Numbered from the stretch's first letter, positions 17,194-26,281 are shown. The stretch is DNA of 64,000 nucleotides from Luteipulveratus halotolerans (GCF_001247745.1 NZ_LAIR01000002.1:1302001-1366000), one strand, 5' to 3'. Numbers and translations: made by a program. The notes: a model not told the origin generated them from the sequence alone.

Positions 17194-17409
17194 ATGACCG
17201 GAGCGTGGCGCTGGACCTATGAGGACGAGACCGGTGCGCCGGTCAGCGGAGACCAGCTGGTGACGGCAGGGTTCCCGACCCAGAGCGATGCCGAGTCGTG
17301 GCTGGGGGAGCAGTGGCGCGAGCTCGCCGCGCACGGCGTCAGCGCGGTGACCCTGCACGAGGGCGAGACCGTGGTCTACGGCCCGATGAGTCTGTCCGAC
17401 GGCAGCTAG
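17194..17409 (+). CDS. Conserved small protein of unknown function
   Basis: This 71-residue acidic soluble protein reads WRWTYEDETGAPV, then FPTQSDAESWLGEQWRELAAHGVSAVTL. I recall similar short proteins across actinobacteria but no function. Support for being real comes from the leaderless TAGGGT-N6-ATG start, normal codon use and its placement after a terminator. It is convergent with the DUF3043 gene, 4 bp away. Confidence 0.8.
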   Translation: MTGAWRWTYEDETGAPVSGDQLVTAGFPTQSDAESWLGEQWRELAAHGVSAVTLHEGETVVYGPMSLSDGS

Positions 17410-17413
17410 GGCG

Positions 17414-18004
17414 TCACTTCCACGACGTGTCGCCGCGCGAGACCTGCGGCTTCGGCATCCGTGACATGCGCATCTGGAAGGACCGCATCACGGTGTAGGA
17501 CGCCGATCCGCGCGGAGGCTCCTCGCCGAACTTCGCGACGATCGCCTTCTTCGTACGACGCCACAGCAGGTAGGCGTCGACGATCCCGATGAGCACGATG
17601 CCCCAGACGGCGATCATCGCGACACCCTGCAGCACCGGCACGCTGCCGCCGATGATGATCATCACGAGGACGAGCAGCATCAGGGGCAGCAGGATCTCGC
17701 CGACGTTCCAGCGCGAGTCGACGGTGTTGCGGATGTACCGCTTCACCGGACCACGGTCGCGCACCGGCAGTGCCGACTCATCGCCCCGGTTCATGGCCTC
17801 ACGCTTGCGCACGCGCTCCTCGCGCGCCGCCTCGCGGGAGGCCTTCTGCGCCGCCTTGCGGTCGGTGGGCACGAGCGGCTTGCGACGGGCGGCTTCCTGG
17901 TCTCGCCGCTTGGGCGTCGGCCGGTTCTTGGCGCCCGGACGCTCGGTCACCTCGGGCTCAGGGTCGACCGGCGTCTTGTCGTTGTCCTTCTGGCGGCGAA
18001 ACAC
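17414..18004 (-). CDS. DUF3043 family membrane protein
   Basis: This 196-residue protein has a basic, charged N-terminal region (KNRPTPKRRDQEAARRKPL, then KASREAAREERVRKREAMNRGD) followed by two membrane helices (ILLPLMLLVLVMIIIGG and a second near residue 135). This is the DUF3043 layout of actinobacteria; function is unknown. I place the start at the GTG at 18004 (MFRRQKDNDK) because TAGGGT lies 7 nt upstream. A GTG 3 codons earlier would place that hexamer inside the gene. Confidence 0.88.
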   Translation of the reverse strand: MFRRQKDNDKTPVDPEPEVTERPGAKNRPTPKRRDQEAARRKPLVPTDRKAAQKASREAAREERVRKREAMNRGDESALPVRDRGPVKRYIRNTVDSRWNVGEILLPLMLLVLVMIIIGGSVPVLQGVAMIAVWGIVLIGIVDAYLLWRRTKKAIVAKFGEEPPRGSASYTVMRSFQMRMSRMPKPQVSRGDTSWK

Positions 18005-18011
18005 GTGGGAC

Positions 18012-18017
18012 ACCCTA
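18012..18017 (-). promoter_or_regulatory. -10-like TAGGGT of the DUF3043 gene
   Basis: TAGGGT, 7 nt, then GTG at 18004. This hexamer decides the start of the DUF3043 gene. Confidence 0.55.
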
Positions 18018-18058
18018 ATCCGCGCGGGGTGATGGGGTGGAATCGGTGACAGGGCTCA

Positions 18059-18103
18059 CGACATCGAATAATGCTGAATTACCGAAATCATAACGCGGGC
18101 ACA
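18059..18103. promoter_or_regulatory. AT-rich promoter block
   Basis: About 45 nt between the divergent DUF3043 and secreted-protein genes are far richer in A and T than anything nearby (for example CGAATAATGCTGAATTACCG). It probably holds promoter elements. A CAAGAT hexamer ends 6 nt before the ATG at 18117. Confidence 0.4.
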
Positions 18104-18116
18104 GCAAGATGCTGCC

Positions 18117-19505
18117 ATGCCCGCACACCTGACCCGGCTCCTCGCCGTCCTGCTGCTCGCTGCCGTCCCGCTCGGCCCCACGAGCGCACGAGCCGCCGCA
18201 GCGCCCGAGCCGCCCACCAACCCCTACCTCGGGCCGGTCGGCACAGCCACGATGCACGGCGACGCGGGGTCGTCCGACGTGACGCCGTACGCCGGCCCCG
18301 GAGCCAGTCCGTCGCAGGTGACGACAGTCAGCCGCGGCGCCGCCTGCCCCACCATCCTGATCGGCAGCGACGGACTGCTGGTCTCGCTCTGCACGCGCAT
18401 CCTCGGTCGTACGCCGGTGGCCCAGCTCTCGGCTCCCGACGGTCGGCTGCTCGCCGAGCTCGAGCTGGCGAAGGGCTCGTTGCTGGGCGGTGTCTACGCC
18501 TTCCTCGACCGCGACGACCGGCTGGTGGTGGTCGACGGTCACGGCGACCTCCTGCGCATCGCCCACGCACGAGACGCCGCCGGCCGCTACACGCTCGCGG
18601 CAGTACGGCGTACGCCGCTCGCGTCCGTGCTCGGCGACGACGCAGTGGTCGGCCTGGTGCCCGACTGGTCTGGGCGGGTGGTCATGGCGACCGCGGCCGG
18701 GCGCGTCCTGGTCCACGACGGCACCACCGGCAGCACCCATGCCCTGACGCTCGGCGTCGGCGAGCGCATCGACAACACGATCGCGTCCTCACCAGCCGGT
18801 GCGCTCATCACGACCTCGCACGCGACCTATCTCGTGCGCACCGACCGGGGCGTGCCCACGGTGCGGTGGCGCGCGGCGTACGACCGGGGCTCGGCGCGCA
18901 AGCCCGGCCAGCTGAGCTGGGGCAGTGGAGCGACCCCGACCTTCTTCGGCCCGCGCACGGGTGCCGACTACGTCGCGATCACCGACAACGCGCGGCCGCA
19001 GGCCCACGCCCTGGTCTACGCCGCCGGGACCGGCCGGCTGATCTGCTGGGTCCCGGTGCTGACGCCGGACCGGTCGGGATCGGAGAACTCGCCCATCGGG
19101 TACGACCGGTCGGTCTACGTGGCGAGCACGTACGGCTACCCGTACCCGGCGTACCCCGACGGCGCGGGGACGTCGGACCCGGTGGCTGCACCGTTCACCG
19201 GTGGCATGGAACGCATCGACGTCGACGACGACGGCCAGGGCTGCCACCGCGTGTGGGCGAACGAGGTGCGTTCGGCCGCGGTCCCGCGCCTGTCCACGGC
19301 TGACGGGCTGATCTACACGACGACCCGCGACGCGTGGGGCGCGTTCCGAACCGCGGCGATCGACTCGGCGACGGGCGAGCTGAAGGGCGAGCGCTGGATC
19401 GGGTGGGGCCTGTTCTCGGACAGCCTGCAGATGGTCGGCAGCATCGCGCCCGACGGTACGCAGTACCAGGGCACGGTGTCCGGCTTCGTGCGGATCCGAC
19501 GCTGA
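18117..19505 (+). CDS. Secreted protein, probably a beta-propeller
   Basis: This 462-residue protein has a signal peptide (LLAVLLLAAVPLG, Ala-rich cleavage region near 27). The mature part contains repeated short segments typical of propeller blades or PQQ-like repeats: DDRLVVVDGHGDLLRIA, SGRVVMATAAGRVLVHDG, DGLIYTTTRDAWGAF and GTVSGFVRIRR. I see no catalytic motif and no anchor, so it is likely released or wall-associated. The family is not recognised with confidence. Confidence 0.75.
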   Translation: MPAHLTRLLAVLLLAAVPLGPTSARAAAAPEPPTNPYLGPVGTATMHGDAGSSDVTPYAGPGASPSQVTTVSRGAACPTILIGSDGLLVSLCTRILGRTPVAQLSAPDGRLLAELELAKGSLLGGVYAFLDRDDRLVVVDGHGDLLRIAHARDAAGRYTLAAVRRTPLASVLGDDAVVGLVPDWSGRVVMATAAGRVLVHDGTTGSTHALTLGVGERIDNTIASSPAGALITTSHATYLVRTDRGVPTVRWRAAYDRGSARKPGQLSWGSGATPTFFGPRTGADYVAITDNARPQAHALVYAAGTGRLICWVPVLTPDRSGSENSPIGYDRSVYVASTYGYPYPAYPDGAGTSDPVAAPFTGGMERIDVDDDGQGCHRVWANEVRSAAVPRLSTADGLIYTTTRDAWGAFRTAAIDSATGELKGERWIGWGLFSDSLQMVGSIAPDGTQYQGTVSGFVRIRR

Positions 19506-19509
19506 TGGC

Positions 19510-19515
19510 TACGGT
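19510..19515 (+). promoter_or_regulatory. -10-like TACGGT of the M20 peptidase gene
   Basis: TACGGT, 6 nt, then GTG at 19522; it lies just after the preceding stop codon. Leaderless geometry. Confidence 0.55.
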
Positions 19516-19521
19516 GGCCCG

Positions 19522-20886
19522 GTGAGCCACGTTGACCTGCCTGCTGACCGACTCGAAGCGCTGCGCACCAAGGTCGCCGACCTGATGCCCGCCGTCCGCG
19601 AGGACCTCGAGCGACTGACCCGCATCCCGAGCGTCTCGCTCGACTCCTTCGACCAGAAGCACGTCGACGACAGCGCCGACGCCGTTGCCGAGCTGCTGCG
19701 CGCCGAGGGCCTCGACGTCGAGATCGTGCGTGAGGGAGGGCGTCCCGCCGTCATCGGTCACCGCCCGGCGCCCGACGGCGCGCCCACCGTGCTGCTGTAC
19801 GCCCATCACGACGTGCAGCCGCCCGGTGACGAGAAGGACTGGGACTCCAAGCCGTTCGAGCCCACCGAGCGTGACGGTCGGCTCTACGGACGCGGCGCGG
19901 CTGACGACAAGGCCGGCGTGATGGCCCACGTCGCCGCACTGCGCGCCCACGACCAGCAGCCTCCGGTCGGTGTCACGATCTTCGTCGAAGGCGAGGAGGA
20001 GGTCGGATCCGACTCTCTCGCAACGATTCTCGAGCGCCACGGCGACAAGCTGAAGGCGGACGCGATCGTCCTCGCGGACTCGACCAACTGGGACATCGGT
20101 ACGCCGGCCCTCACCACGACCCTGCGCGGCATGATCCGTGTCGCCGTGACGGTCAGGACCCTCAGCCACTCGGTGCACTCGGGCATGTTCGGCGGTCCCG
20201 TTCCCGATGCGCTCAGTGCGCTCGTACGTCTGCTGGCCAGCCTGCACGACGACGCGGGCGACGTTGCGGTCCAAGGACTTTCGCAGGGTGAGGCCGCCGA
20301 CCTGGACTACCCCGAGAGCCGGCTCCGCAGCGAGAGCGGGCTGCTCGACGGCGTCGAGACGATCGGCACCGGCTCGATCCTGTCCCGCCAGTGGACCAAG
20401 CCGTCGGTGACCACCATCGGCATCGACGCTCCGCCGGTCGACACCGCGTCCAACACGCTCGTGCCGAGTGCGCGTGCCAAGGTCTCGGTGCGCCTCGCGC
20501 CGGACGAGGACCCGCGTGCGGCGTACGACGCGGTCAAGAAGCACCTCGAGCAGCACGTGCCGTGGGGTGCGCAGCTCGAGGTCGTCCTCGACGACGAGGG
20601 CGCCGGCTTCGACGCCGACGCCGAGGGCCCGGTCTACGACGAGGCACGCGCGGCGTTCGCCGACGCCTGGGGGACCGACCCGGTCGACATCGGCGTGGGC
20701 GGCTCGATCCCGTTCGTCGCGGCGTTCGCCGAGAAGTTCCCCGACGCCGCGATCCTCGTGACCGGCGTCGAGGACCCCGACACCCGCGCGCACGGCGCCA
20801 ACGAGAGCCTGCACCTGGGCGAGTTCGAGAAGGTCTGCGTCGCCGAGACCGTCTTGCTCGAGCGGCTCGGACGAATGCACTCCTGA
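19522..20886 (+). CDS. M20 family dipeptidase
   Basis: This 454-residue metallopeptidase hydrolyses dipeptides or related amides using two zinc ions. Metal ligands are visible in LLYAHHDVQPPG, GRGAADDKAGVMAH and EGEEEVGS, with HSVHSGMFGGPVPDAL in the lid domain. Length and order match the carboxypeptidase G2/PepV-like dipeptidases. The GTG start has no Shine-Dalgarno sequence but has a TACGGT hexamer 6 nt upstream. Confidence 0.93.
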   Translation: MSHVDLPADRLEALRTKVADLMPAVREDLERLTRIPSVSLDSFDQKHVDDSADAVAELLRAEGLDVEIVREGGRPAVIGHRPAPDGAPTVLLYAHHDVQPPGDEKDWDSKPFEPTERDGRLYGRGAADDKAGVMAHVAALRAHDQQPPVGVTIFVEGEEEVGSDSLATILERHGDKLKADAIVLADSTNWDIGTPALTTTLRGMIRVAVTVRTLSHSVHSGMFGGPVPDALSALVRLLASLHDDAGDVAVQGLSQGEAADLDYPESRLRSESGLLDGVETIGTGSILSRQWTKPSVTTIGIDAPPVDTASNTLVPSARAKVSVRLAPDEDPRAAYDAVKKHLEQHVPWGAQLEVVLDDEGAGFDADAEGPVYDEARAAFADAWGTDPVDIGVGGSIPFVAAFAEKFPDAAILVTGVEDPDTRAHGANESLHLGEFEKVCVAETVLLERLGRMHS

Positions 20887-20914
20887 AGCCTGCCCCGCAC
20901 GGCGAGCTGCGGCG

Positions 20915-20920
20915 TACGGT
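20915..20920 (+). promoter_or_regulatory. -10-like TACGGT of the hydroquinone reductase gene
   Basis: TACGGT, 6 nt, then ATG at 20927. Leaderless geometry. Confidence 0.55.
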
Positions 20921-20926
20921 CGGACC

Positions 20927-21937
20927 ATGGCGCAAGGGACCTACGTCGAGAAGACCTACGAGCGCGACACCACCTACATCGAGGACCGCATCACCGTCGA
21001 CGGTGCCGACGGCTGGCCGGTCGAGGCGGGGCGTTATCGCCTCGTGGTGGCCCGGGCATGCCCCTGGGCCAACCGGGCGATCATCGTGCGGCGCCTGCTC
21101 GGGCTCGAGCAGGCGCTGTCGATGGGCGTGTGCGGACCGACGCACGACGCCGACAGCTGGACCTTCGACCTGGACCCTGGGGGCGTCGACCCGGTGCTGC
21201 GCATCCCGCGCATCAAGGACGCCTACCTCAAGCGGTTCCCCGACTACCCGCGCGGGATCACGGTGCCGGCGATCGTCGACGTGCCGAGCGGTGAGGTCGT
21301 CACCAACGACTTCGCCCAGATCACTCTCGACCTGTCGACGCAGTGGACCGCCCACCACCGTGAGGGTGCGCCTGACCTCTACCCGGAGGCGCTGCGCGAC
21401 GAGATGGACGAGGTCATGCACCGCGTCTACACCGAGGTCAACAACGGTGTGTACCGCTGCGGGTTCGCCGGTGAGCAGGAGGCGTACGACGCGGCGTACG
21501 ACCGCCTGTTCGTCGCGCTGGACTGGCTGTCCGAGCGGCTCGAGAGCCGGCGCTACCTGATGGGGGAGTCGATCACCGAGGCCGACGTGCGGCTGTTCAC
21601 GACGCTCGCACGGTTCGACCCGGTCTACCACGGCCACTTCAAGTGCAACCGCAGCAAGCTCAGCGAGATGCCGGTGCTGTGGGCCTACGCGCGCGACCTG
21701 TTCCAGACGCCCGGGTTCGGCGACACGATCGACTTCGTGCACATCAAGTCGCACTACTACGAGGTGCACCGCGACGTGAACCCCACCGGGGTCGTCCCCA
21801 AGGGGCCCGACCTCTCGGGCTGGCTCACCAGCCACGGCCGAGAAGCGTTGGGCGGCAAGCCTTTCGGCGACGGTACGCCGCCCGGTCCGGTCGCATCGGG
21901 CGAAGAGATACCCGCGGCCCACGGCGTGAACCCGTGA
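20927..21937 (+). CDS. Glutathionyl (mycothiolyl)-hydroquinone reductase, YqjG/ECM4 family
   Basis: This 336-residue protein belongs to the Xi-class glutathione-transferase-like reductases that remove thiol conjugates from hydroquinones. The catalytic motif ARACPWANRAI carries the active cysteine near residue 45. The conserved PDYPRGITVPAIVD, YNGVYR-like NNGVYRCGFA and FDPVYHGHFKCN segments are present. Actinobacteria mostly use mycothiol, so the physiological thiol is probably mycothiol (inference). Its stop overlaps the start of a methyltransferase gene. Confidence 0.9.
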   Translation: MAQGTYVEKTYERDTTYIEDRITVDGADGWPVEAGRYRLVVARACPWANRAIIVRRLLGLEQALSMGVCGPTHDADSWTFDLDPGGVDPVLRIPRIKDAYLKRFPDYPRGITVPAIVDVPSGEVVTNDFAQITLDLSTQWTAHHREGAPDLYPEALRDEMDEVMHRVYTEVNNGVYRCGFAGEQEAYDAAYDRLFVALDWLSERLESRRYLMGESITEADVRLFTTLARFDPVYHGHFKCNRSKLSEMPVLWAYARDLFQTPGFGDTIDFVHIKSHYYEVHRDVNPTGVVPKGPDLSGWLTSHGREALGGKPFGDGTPPGPVASGEEIPAAHGVNP

Positions 21938-22623
21938 CCGCCTCGCCGCAGCCGAAGGGCTGGCAGCAGCAGGCCGACGAGTGGGCTCGCGAGGCCGTTG
22001 CCGCCGGCGAACCCACGGCCTGGTTCGACCGGCTCTACGAGGCCGGTCGCTCCGGCGAGGTCACGATGCCCTGGGACCACGACGACCCGCACCCGGTGCT
22101 CGCCGCCTGGAGCAGCGGACGGGCCGCGCCGGCGGCAGGCGCGACGGCCGTCGTCATCGGGTGCGGGCTCGGGGCCGACGCCGAGCACCTGGCGCGGCTC
22201 GGTTACGCCACCACGGCGTTCGACCTGTCCGAGGCAGCGGTCGCCGAGGCACGGGCACGCCACGTGTCGTCGTCGGTCGACTACGTCGTGGCCGACCTCC
22301 TCGACCCGCCGGCGGGGTGGCAGCACGGGTTCGACCTGGTCGTCGAGATCTACACCGTGCAGGCGGTGCCGCGGTCGATGCGCACCGCGATGACCCGTGC
22401 GGTCACCGAGCTGATAGCTCCCGACGGCACCCTGCTGGCCGTCCAGGCCGTGCTGGCGGAGGGTGACGACCCCGACGAGGGTCCTCCCTGGCCGCTCACC
22501 CGTCAGGAGGTCGAGGCGTTCGCGGACGCGGACGGGCTGCACCTGCAGGGGCTGTCCGAGGGCGAGCACCCCGCGCGGCCGGGCGTCCGGCTCTGGGAGG
22601 CCGAGGTCCGGCGTACGGCCTGA
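21934..22623 (+). CDS. SAM-dependent class I methyltransferase, thiopurine methyltransferase-like
   Basis: This 229-residue enzyme has the SAM motif VVIGCGLGADAEHLARLG (motif I), followed by FDLSEAAVAEARAR and a DLVVEIYTVQAVP segment. The WFDRLYEAGRSGEVTMPWDH opening resembles the thiopurine S-methyltransferase branch. The GTG start overlaps the stop of the reductase gene (GTGA), implying coupling. The substrate is unknown; thiol or quinone methylation would fit its neighbour. Its stop is 4 bp from the convergent marP stop. Confidence 0.87.
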   Translation: MTASPQPKGWQQQADEWAREAVAAGEPTAWFDRLYEAGRSGEVTMPWDHDDPHPVLAAWSSGRAAPAAGATAVVIGCGLGADAEHLARLGYATTAFDLSEAAVAEARARHVSSSVDYVVADLLDPPAGWQHGFDLVVEIYTVQAVPRSMRTAMTRAVTELIAPDGTLLAVQAVLAEGDDPDEGPPWPLTRQEVEAFADADGLHLQGLSEGEHPARPGVRLWEAEVRRTA

Positions 22624-22627
22624 GTCG

Positions 22628-23824
22628 TCACTCGGCCCGGTGCGCGAGGCAGGACCCGGTCGACACCGGATCGCGCAGCGCTGCCGCACGGTCGAGCACG
22701 GAGTCCGTCGCGTCGTCGGTCAGGGCGAAGCCGATGGTGTCGTTGGCCTGGGCCTTGGCGAAGATCGTGCCCGCGACACGACCGTCGGGCGTGATCAGCG
22801 GCCCACCGGAGTTGCCCGGGATGACCGTGGTGCTGAGGGTGAAGATGTCGCGGTTGACGAGCCGGTCGTCGTAGATGTCACGCCCACCGGTCACCGACTC
22901 GTCGCTGACCGCGGCCGGGGACAGGTGGTAGTCGCCGCCGTTGGGGAACCCCGCCGCGACGGCCGGGGCGCCCTCGGCGAGATCGGCCGCGCGCGGCAGC
23001 GGCCGCTCGTCGAGGTCGGGCACGCGCAGGATCGCCAGGTCGAGCTGCGGGTCGAACGCCACGACGGTCGCCCGCAGCCGTCGTCCGTCGCCTCCGGGCT
23101 GCACCGTGATGCGCTCGCCGCCGGCGACCACGTGGGCGTTGGTGACGACCCGGTTGTCGCTCACGACCCAGCCACTCCCGAACGCCACGCCGCGGCAGTC
23201 CTGCGACGAGCTGCGGATCTTCAGGACGCTCTCGCGCGCTCGATCGACCGCCGGGGTCGCCACCGAGGCGGCGTCGGGGATCGCCGCCGGGTGGCTCGGC
23301 ACGTTGTGCTCGAAGACCTGCGGGAACGGTGAGGACTCCAGCCGCGTGTTGAGGTCGTCGACCGCCGAGCGGGCGCTGTCGGGGACCGTGCGGTCCAGCG
23401 CCCGCCAGCCGTGTGAGCCGTCGATGTGCTGCACGACGTCGTCGGACATCAGCGGACGCGCCGAGGACAGCACCGCCCAGCCGGCGAGCATCGCGGCGAA
23501 CGCCATCGCGAGGGCTCCCAGGCCGGAGTCGATCAGTCGCACGGGTCGCCAGTGCAACGCGGTGGCCACCCGGACCCCGACCATGCTGAGCAGTCCGGCG
23601 AGGACGGTCGCGAGGACCAGGGCGCCGAGCAGGACCACGAGAGCCGAGGTCACCTCGCTCTGCGGCCGAAGGTCCGCGAGGTCGAGCAGGCGGGGCACGG
23701 CCCACAGCCCGAGGACGAGCCCGGCGAGCCAGCCGGCCGCAGACAGCGCGCTGGTCACGAACCCGCGACGCCACCCACCGAGGGCGGCGAGGCTGATGGC
23801 CAGCACCAGGATGACGTCGATCAC
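22628..23824 (-). CDS. marP: MarP-type membrane serine protease
   Basis: This 398-residue protein starts with four membrane helices (to about residue 125), followed by a periplasmic trypsin-like domain. The catalytic triad is His231 (VVTNAHVVAGG), Asp262 (PQLDLAILR) and Ser339 (PGNSGGPL). Cys210 and Cys392 match the positions of the redox-sensitive disulfide known in M. tuberculosis MarP. MarP supports acid and oxidative stress survival in mycobacteria. The GTG at 23824 lies 6 nt after CATGAT and gives a length almost equal to MarP. Confidence 0.92.
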   Translation of the reverse strand: MIDVILVLAISLAALGGWRRGFVTSALSAAGWLAGLVLGLWAVPRLLDLADLRPQSEVTSALVVLLGALVLATVLAGLLSMVGVRVATALHWRPVRLIDSGLGALAMAFAAMLAGWAVLSSARPLMSDDVVQHIDGSHGWRALDRTVPDSARSAVDDLNTRLESSPFPQVFEHNVPSHPAAIPDAASVATPAVDRARESVLKIRSSSQDCRGVAFGSGWVVSDNRVVTNAHVVAGGERITVQPGGDGRRLRATVVAFDPQLDLAILRVPDLDERPLPRAADLAEGAPAVAAGFPNGGDYHLSPAAVSDESVTGGRDIYDDRLVNRDIFTLSTTVIPGNSGGPLITPDGRVAGTIFAKAQANDTIGFALTDDATDSVLDRAAALRDPVSTGSCLAHRAE

Positions 23825-23930
23825 GCGTGCATCATGGAGGACATCGCTGTGAACCACATCGCCCGGGTCTGGGAGAACCATCAGGTACCGCCCACACCGC
23901 ACCCAAGCGGGCATGCGACGATCCGGCGCC

Positions 23931-24635
23931 ATGGGCGAGATCTGGGACCGCATCACCACGGTGCAACCCGTGCCGGCACGCGGTGTGGTCGAGCTGATGG
24001 GTGTGCTCGCGATCGGCCTGGTCGCCTGGCCGCCTGCCTGGCGCATCACGCGGCAGGTCATCACGATCGCCCACGAGGGCGCCCACGCCTTCGTCGCGCT
24101 GCTGTGCGGACGGTCGCTGCACGGCGTACGGCTGCATCGGGACACCTCAGGCCTCACCGTCACGCGCGGTCTGGCCAGGGGTCGAGGGCTGGTCGCCACG
24201 CTGGCCGCGGGTTACGTCGGACCGGCGCTGCTCGGTCTGCTCGGTGCGTTCGTCCTGGGTCGCGGCTACTCCGTCGCGCTCCTGTGGCTGCTCCTGCTGG
24301 TGCTCGCGCTGCTGCTCCTGCAGATCCGCAACTGGTGGGGCCTCGGAGTCATGCTCATCGCGGGCGCGGTGCTGTTCGGTGTCACGTGGTGGCTGCCGGG
24401 TGAGGCGCAGACGGCGTTCGCGTACCTGCTCATGTGGTTCCTGCTGCTCGCCTCACCGTGGGCCGTGGTCGACCTGCAGCGCTCACGGCGGCGCGGTCGC
24501 GGCTACGAGTCCGACGCCGACCAGCTCGGACGCCTGACGTTCCTGCCCGGAGGCGGCTGGGTCACGGTGTTCTTCGTCGTCACCGTCGGCTGTCTTGTCC
24601 TCGGCGCGCTGCTCATGCTCGGTCGGATCAGCTGA
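23931..24635 (+). CDS. M50-type membrane metallopeptidase
   Basis: This 234-residue membrane protein has an HEGAH zinc motif (HExxH) in ITIAHEGAHAFVALL, then a glycine-rich GYVGPALLGLLGAF helix, the arrangement of short M50B peptidases. Four or five further hydrophobic segments follow. A third zinc ligand cannot be assigned. An ATG 6 codons earlier (23913) is possible; neither start has a clear ribosome binding site. It diverges from marP and overlaps the next gene by 1 nt. Confidence 0.82.
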   Translation: MGEIWDRITTVQPVPARGVVELMGVLAIGLVAWPPAWRITRQVITIAHEGAHAFVALLCGRSLHGVRLHRDTSGLTVTRGLARGRGLVATLAAGYVGPALLGLLGAFVLGRGYSVALLWLLLLVLALLLLQIRNWWGLGVMLIAGAVLFGVTWWLPGEAQTAFAYLLMWFLLLASPWAVVDLQRSRRRGRGYESDADQLGRLTFLPGGGWVTVFFVVTVGCLVLGALLMLGRIS

Positions 24636-25753
24636 TGTCCGTCCTCGTCGCGACCACGACGATCGGTCACCTGTCGCCGGTCGAGTCGGCGCGGCTCGTG
24701 GCCGACGCGTGGGCACAGCGCGCACCCGGTACGACGGTCGAGCGGCTGCCGATGTCGGCCGGCGGGGTCGGGTTCGTCGACGCCGTCGAGGCGTCGCTCG
24801 GCGGGCGTCGTCTCGTCGTACCGGTGCCGGGTCCCGACGGCGAGGAGCGACCGGCGACCGTCCTGGTGGTGTCGACCAGGTCCGGCCCGGTCGCGTACGT
24901 CGAGGCTGCTGAGGCCGCACCCGGGCCGTACGACGGCACCCTGCAGTCGTACGGCGTCGGTCGGCTCCTGCGGGCCGCGCGCGACGCGGGTGCACGACGC
25001 ATCGTCGTCGGGGTCGGTGACCTGGCAGCTCTCGACGGAGGTGCGGGCATGCTGCGGGGCGTCGCTGACTCTGCGGCGACAACGGAGTACGAGCTCCCGG
25101 CTCACCTCGACGCGGTGATCGGCGACTGGTCCGAGATCGAGCTCGTGGCAGCGGTCGACCACGACACCCCGCTCGTCGGCGCTCAGGGCGCCACCTATGG
25201 ACTCCTCGGCGTCGACTCCGCAGAGGCGCAGTCACGGGAGCGCGCGATGGGTGACCTCATCGACGCGGTCGAGCGGGTCCTGCCCCCACGGCGTGACCTG
25301 CTCTCCGGTCTGCCCGTGCGCCTCCACCGCGTCCCGGGGGCAGGCGCAGGCGGCGGTCTCGCGTACGGCCTGTCCGTCCTCGGCGCGCAGATCCGCAACG
25401 GCGCGGAGGTGCTCGCCCACGCCGTCGGGCTCGCGGACCGGGTGCGTGCCGCCGACGTCGTGGTGACCGGCGAGACGACGTACGACTGGCGCAGCCTGGA
25501 GCACAGCGTCGTCGCCACGGTGAGCGGTGCGGCCGCGGCCGCCGCGCGTCCGGTGGTGATGATCGCCCGTGACCAGCACGTCGGACGGCGCGAGTCCATG
25601 GCATTGGGCATCGCCGGGTCCTACAGCGTGATCCCCTCGGGACGTCTGGCACCGGCGACGCCGACGGCGACAGACCTCGAGGACAGGCTGGCCGCACTGG
25701 TCGGGCGTGTCGCGGGCACGTGGACACCACCGGGGGCCGACGACGTACATTGA
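24635..25753 (+). CDS. Glycerate kinase family protein
   Basis: This 372-residue protein resembles the GarK/GlxK-type glycerate kinases, which phosphorylate D-glycerate. Visible features are an N-terminal domain with repeated AARDAGARRIVVGVGD, the glycine-rich PGAGAGGGLAYGLSVLGAQIRNGAEVL stretch, and DVVVTGETTYDWRSLEHSVV near the active site. The family usually reads DGQS/GEG..D in that place, so some active-site residues differ here. The start overlaps the M50 gene stop (TGATG). In M. tuberculosis the corresponding Rv2205c also precedes the HesB gene. Confidence 0.8.
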   Translation: MSVLVATTTIGHLSPVESARLVADAWAQRAPGTTVERLPMSAGGVGFVDAVEASLGGRRLVVPVPGPDGEERPATVLVVSTRSGPVAYVEAAEAAPGPYDGTLQSYGVGRLLRAARDAGARRIVVGVGDLAALDGGAGMLRGVADSAATTEYELPAHLDAVIGDWSEIELVAAVDHDTPLVGAQGATYGLLGVDSAEAQSRERAMGDLIDAVERVLPPRRDLLSGLPVRLHRVPGAGAGGGLAYGLSVLGAQIRNGAEVLAHAVGLADRVRAADVVVTGETTYDWRSLEHSVVATVSGAAAAAARPVVMIARDQHVGRRESMALGIAGSYSVIPSGRLAPATPTATDLEDRLAALVGRVAGTWTPPGADDVH

Positions 25754-25840
25754 TGACTCGGGAACATTGCCCGGGCCTGCCTGGTTGCACTCCCTGACGG
25801 GAGCCTCCGGGCCACGATGCACAAGCGAAGGACTGACACG

Positions 25841-26206
25841 ATGAGCGTCGAGACCACGACCGCCGAGACGGCGGAGAAGACCCACGGCGTCGAGCTGACC
25901 GAGGTCGCCGCCGGCAAGGTCAAGAGCCTCCTTGAGCAGGAAGGCCGTGATGACCTGCGGCTGCGCGTCGGCGTGCAGCCGGGCGGCTGCTCCGGCCTGA
26001 TCTACCAGCTGTACTTCGACGAGCGCACCCTCGACGGTGACCTCGTCCGCGACTTCGGTGGTGTCGAGGTCGTCGTCGACCGTATGAGCTCCCCCTACCT
26101 CGAGGGCGCCACGATCGACTTCGCCGATACCATCGAGAAGCAGGGCTTCACGATCGATAACCCCAACGCCGGCAGCAGCTGCGCGTGCGGTGACTCCTTC
26201 AGCTGA
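25841..26206 (+). CDS. erpA: A-type iron-sulfur cluster insertion protein
   Basis: This 121-residue HesB/IscA family carrier binds an Fe-S cluster and delivers it to apoproteins. The three conserved cysteines are in QPGGCSG and SSCACGDSF. The ATG at 25841 has AAGGA upstream and the protein begins MSVETTTAE. An ATG 8 codons earlier lacks this site. A terminator follows. Its position upstream of respiratory genes that contain Fe-S centres matches M. tuberculosis Rv2204c. Confidence 0.93.
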   Translation: MSVETTTAETAEKTHGVELTEVAAGKVKSLLEQEGRDDLRLRVGVQPGGCSGLIYQLYFDERTLDGDLVRDFGGVEVVVDRMSSPYLEGATIDFADTIEKQGFTIDNPNAGSSCACGDSFS

Positions 26207-26250
26207 TCAGGTGCAACAGCACAGCAGCTGATCGACGGCAGGACCTGACG

Positions 26251-26281
26251 GCCGCCGGTTCCCGACTCGGGAGCCGGCGGC
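26251..26281 (+). terminator. Terminator after erpA
   Basis: GCCGCCGGTTCCCG pairs with (C)GGGAGCCGGCGGC across a short loop and is followed by TTCTCAT. Confidence 0.75.
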
